Assembly: GCF_900167075.1 (NCBI RefSeq)
Contig: NZ_FUWH01000005.1
Location: 228,639 to 292,638 of the forward strand
Direction of reading: 5' to 3'
DNA length: 64,000 nt
Origin: Sediminibacterium ginsengisoli
Lineage (GTDB): Bacteria > Bacteroidota > Bacteroidia > Chitinophagales > Chitinophagaceae
Positions 60,911 to 64,000 of this stretch are shown here, piece by piece. The translations under genes were made by a program, and so were the position numbers. The notes beneath the pieces were generated by a model. That model ran no database searches, was not told the origin of the DNA, and saw nothing but the letters and a program-made list of their open reading frames with translations. Within the stretch, counting starts at the first letter, position 1, and every line of letters begins with the position of its first letter.

Positions 60911-61020
60911 GTGTGTGTGTTTGAGGGAGAGTGAGGTTGGGGTGAGGGGTATGCCTGGGGGTCATGGTGAGGGGGAAGTGGTGGTGTGGATGATGGGGAT
61001 GAGGAGCTGTGAGTTGGGGG
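60911..61020 (-). other. Pyrimidine/C-rich tract downstream of the rRNA operon
   Basis: On the plus strand this is a G-rich stretch with runs of 3-5 G (for example GGGG, GGGGG) and almost no C. On the rRNA transcript strand it is C-rich and G-poor, like a rut site for Rho. G-quadruplex formation on the plus strand is another possibility. It lies directly beyond the intrinsic terminator. Confidence 0.4.
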
Positions 61021-61024
61021 CATA

Positions 61025-61055
61025 AAAAAAGCCCGGTCAGTAAAACTGAACGGGC
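61025..61055 (-). terminator. Terminator of the rRNA operon
   Basis: On the minus strand GCCCG-T-TCAGT pairs with ACTGA-C-CGGGC and is followed by seven T. It starts about 10 bp after the 5S 3' end. Confidence 0.85.
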
Positions 61056-61063
61056 TCAATGAA

Positions 61064-61174
61064 TATGGCAGCTACCTACTCTCCCAGCAAAATGCAAGTA
61101 CCATCGGCCATGAGGGGCTTAACTTCTCTGTTCGGAAAGGGAAGAGGTGAACACCCTCGGCAAAACCACCATAA
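61064..61174 (-). rRNA. rrf: 5S ribosomal RNA
   Basis: On the minus strand the sequence contains the universal 5S core CCGAACAGAGAAGTTAAGCCC and GATGGTACTTGC, with GGGAGAGTAGGTAGCTGCC near the 3' end. TATGG at the 5' end pairs with CCATA at the 3' end (helix I). Ends are set to within a few bases. Frames through it are not genes. Confidence 0.92.
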
Positions 61175-61267
61175 GAACTTTACTGACACATACAACTCTT
61201 ATCATACTGTCAGCGTAATAAGTTACATATTGGGAAGCTAATTTCGACCATTACAAGAAAAAAAATA

Positions 61268-64000
<2,733 letters not shown>

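Overview
The window reads as a chromosomal segment of a soil-type Bacteroidota, most likely family Chitinophagaceae. The reasons are the SusC/SusD pair, a fused CcoN-CcoO cbb3 oxidase, sigma-ABfr-like -7 boxes (TAnnTTTG) instead of Shine-Dalgarno sites, two-component genes with TPR kinases, and an rRNA operon end at the right edge. The family assignment is inference from gene content only.

Left third (1-19.3 kb): parts of a lasso-peptide pathway lie among unrelated operons. Two cyclase-precursor cassettes (C1-A1 at 1.2-3.3 kb and C2-A2 at 17.0-19.3 kb) point the same way and flank about 13.7 kb. Between them sit one divergent pair for the leader protease B2 and the leader-binding B1 protein (13.3-14.1 kb), a stressosome operon (RsbR-RsbS-RsbT, an ATPase-PP2C phosphatase, a hybrid histidine kinase and a response regulator), LigD with a DUF3606 protein, a FAD-Rieske oxidoreductase paired with an encapsulin-type ferritin, and an exonuclease-DNA ligase pair. 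Both precursors are too short for standard gene calling. They share an exactly spaced leader (W16, P19, T30) and have Phe1/Asp9 cores of 15 and 14 residues.

Middle (19.4-41 kb): a Nudix hydrolase, a DUF6265 protein, a TPR histidine kinase, a PL10 pectate lyase and a DUF1080-like protein come first. A ten-gene leftward alginate-utilisation operon (38.9 to 24.4 kb) follows: a FadR-type GntR regulator, SusC, SusD, PL6 and PL17 alginate lyases, KdgF, an esterase, a hexuronate-type MFS carrier, an SDR reductase and a second esterase. A perfect 44-bp palindrome made of three tandem FadR-type boxes precedes the regulator. PL6 and PL17 would give unsaturated monouronates, KdgF would open them to DEH, and the SDR would reduce DEH. 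The two esterases raise the possibility of acetylated (bacterial) alginate.

Right third (41-61 kb): a structured non-coding stretch, an unknown protein, a 7-TM protein with histidine kinase and LuxR regulator, an MBL hydrolase, a TetR/MFS efflux operon, a phospholipase-D-like protein, and a complete leftward cbb3 oxidase operon (hemerythrin-like, CcoI, CcoS, CcoNO, CcoQ, CcoP, CcoG, FixH, group-III truncated haemoglobin, SafE-like). It has an FNR-type regulator upstream and two FNR-like boxes. A ferritin follows. The window ends in a leftward rRNA operon: the 5S gene and almost all of the 23S gene, cut by the right edge. All calls are from reading sequence and remembered family motifs; no database search was run.
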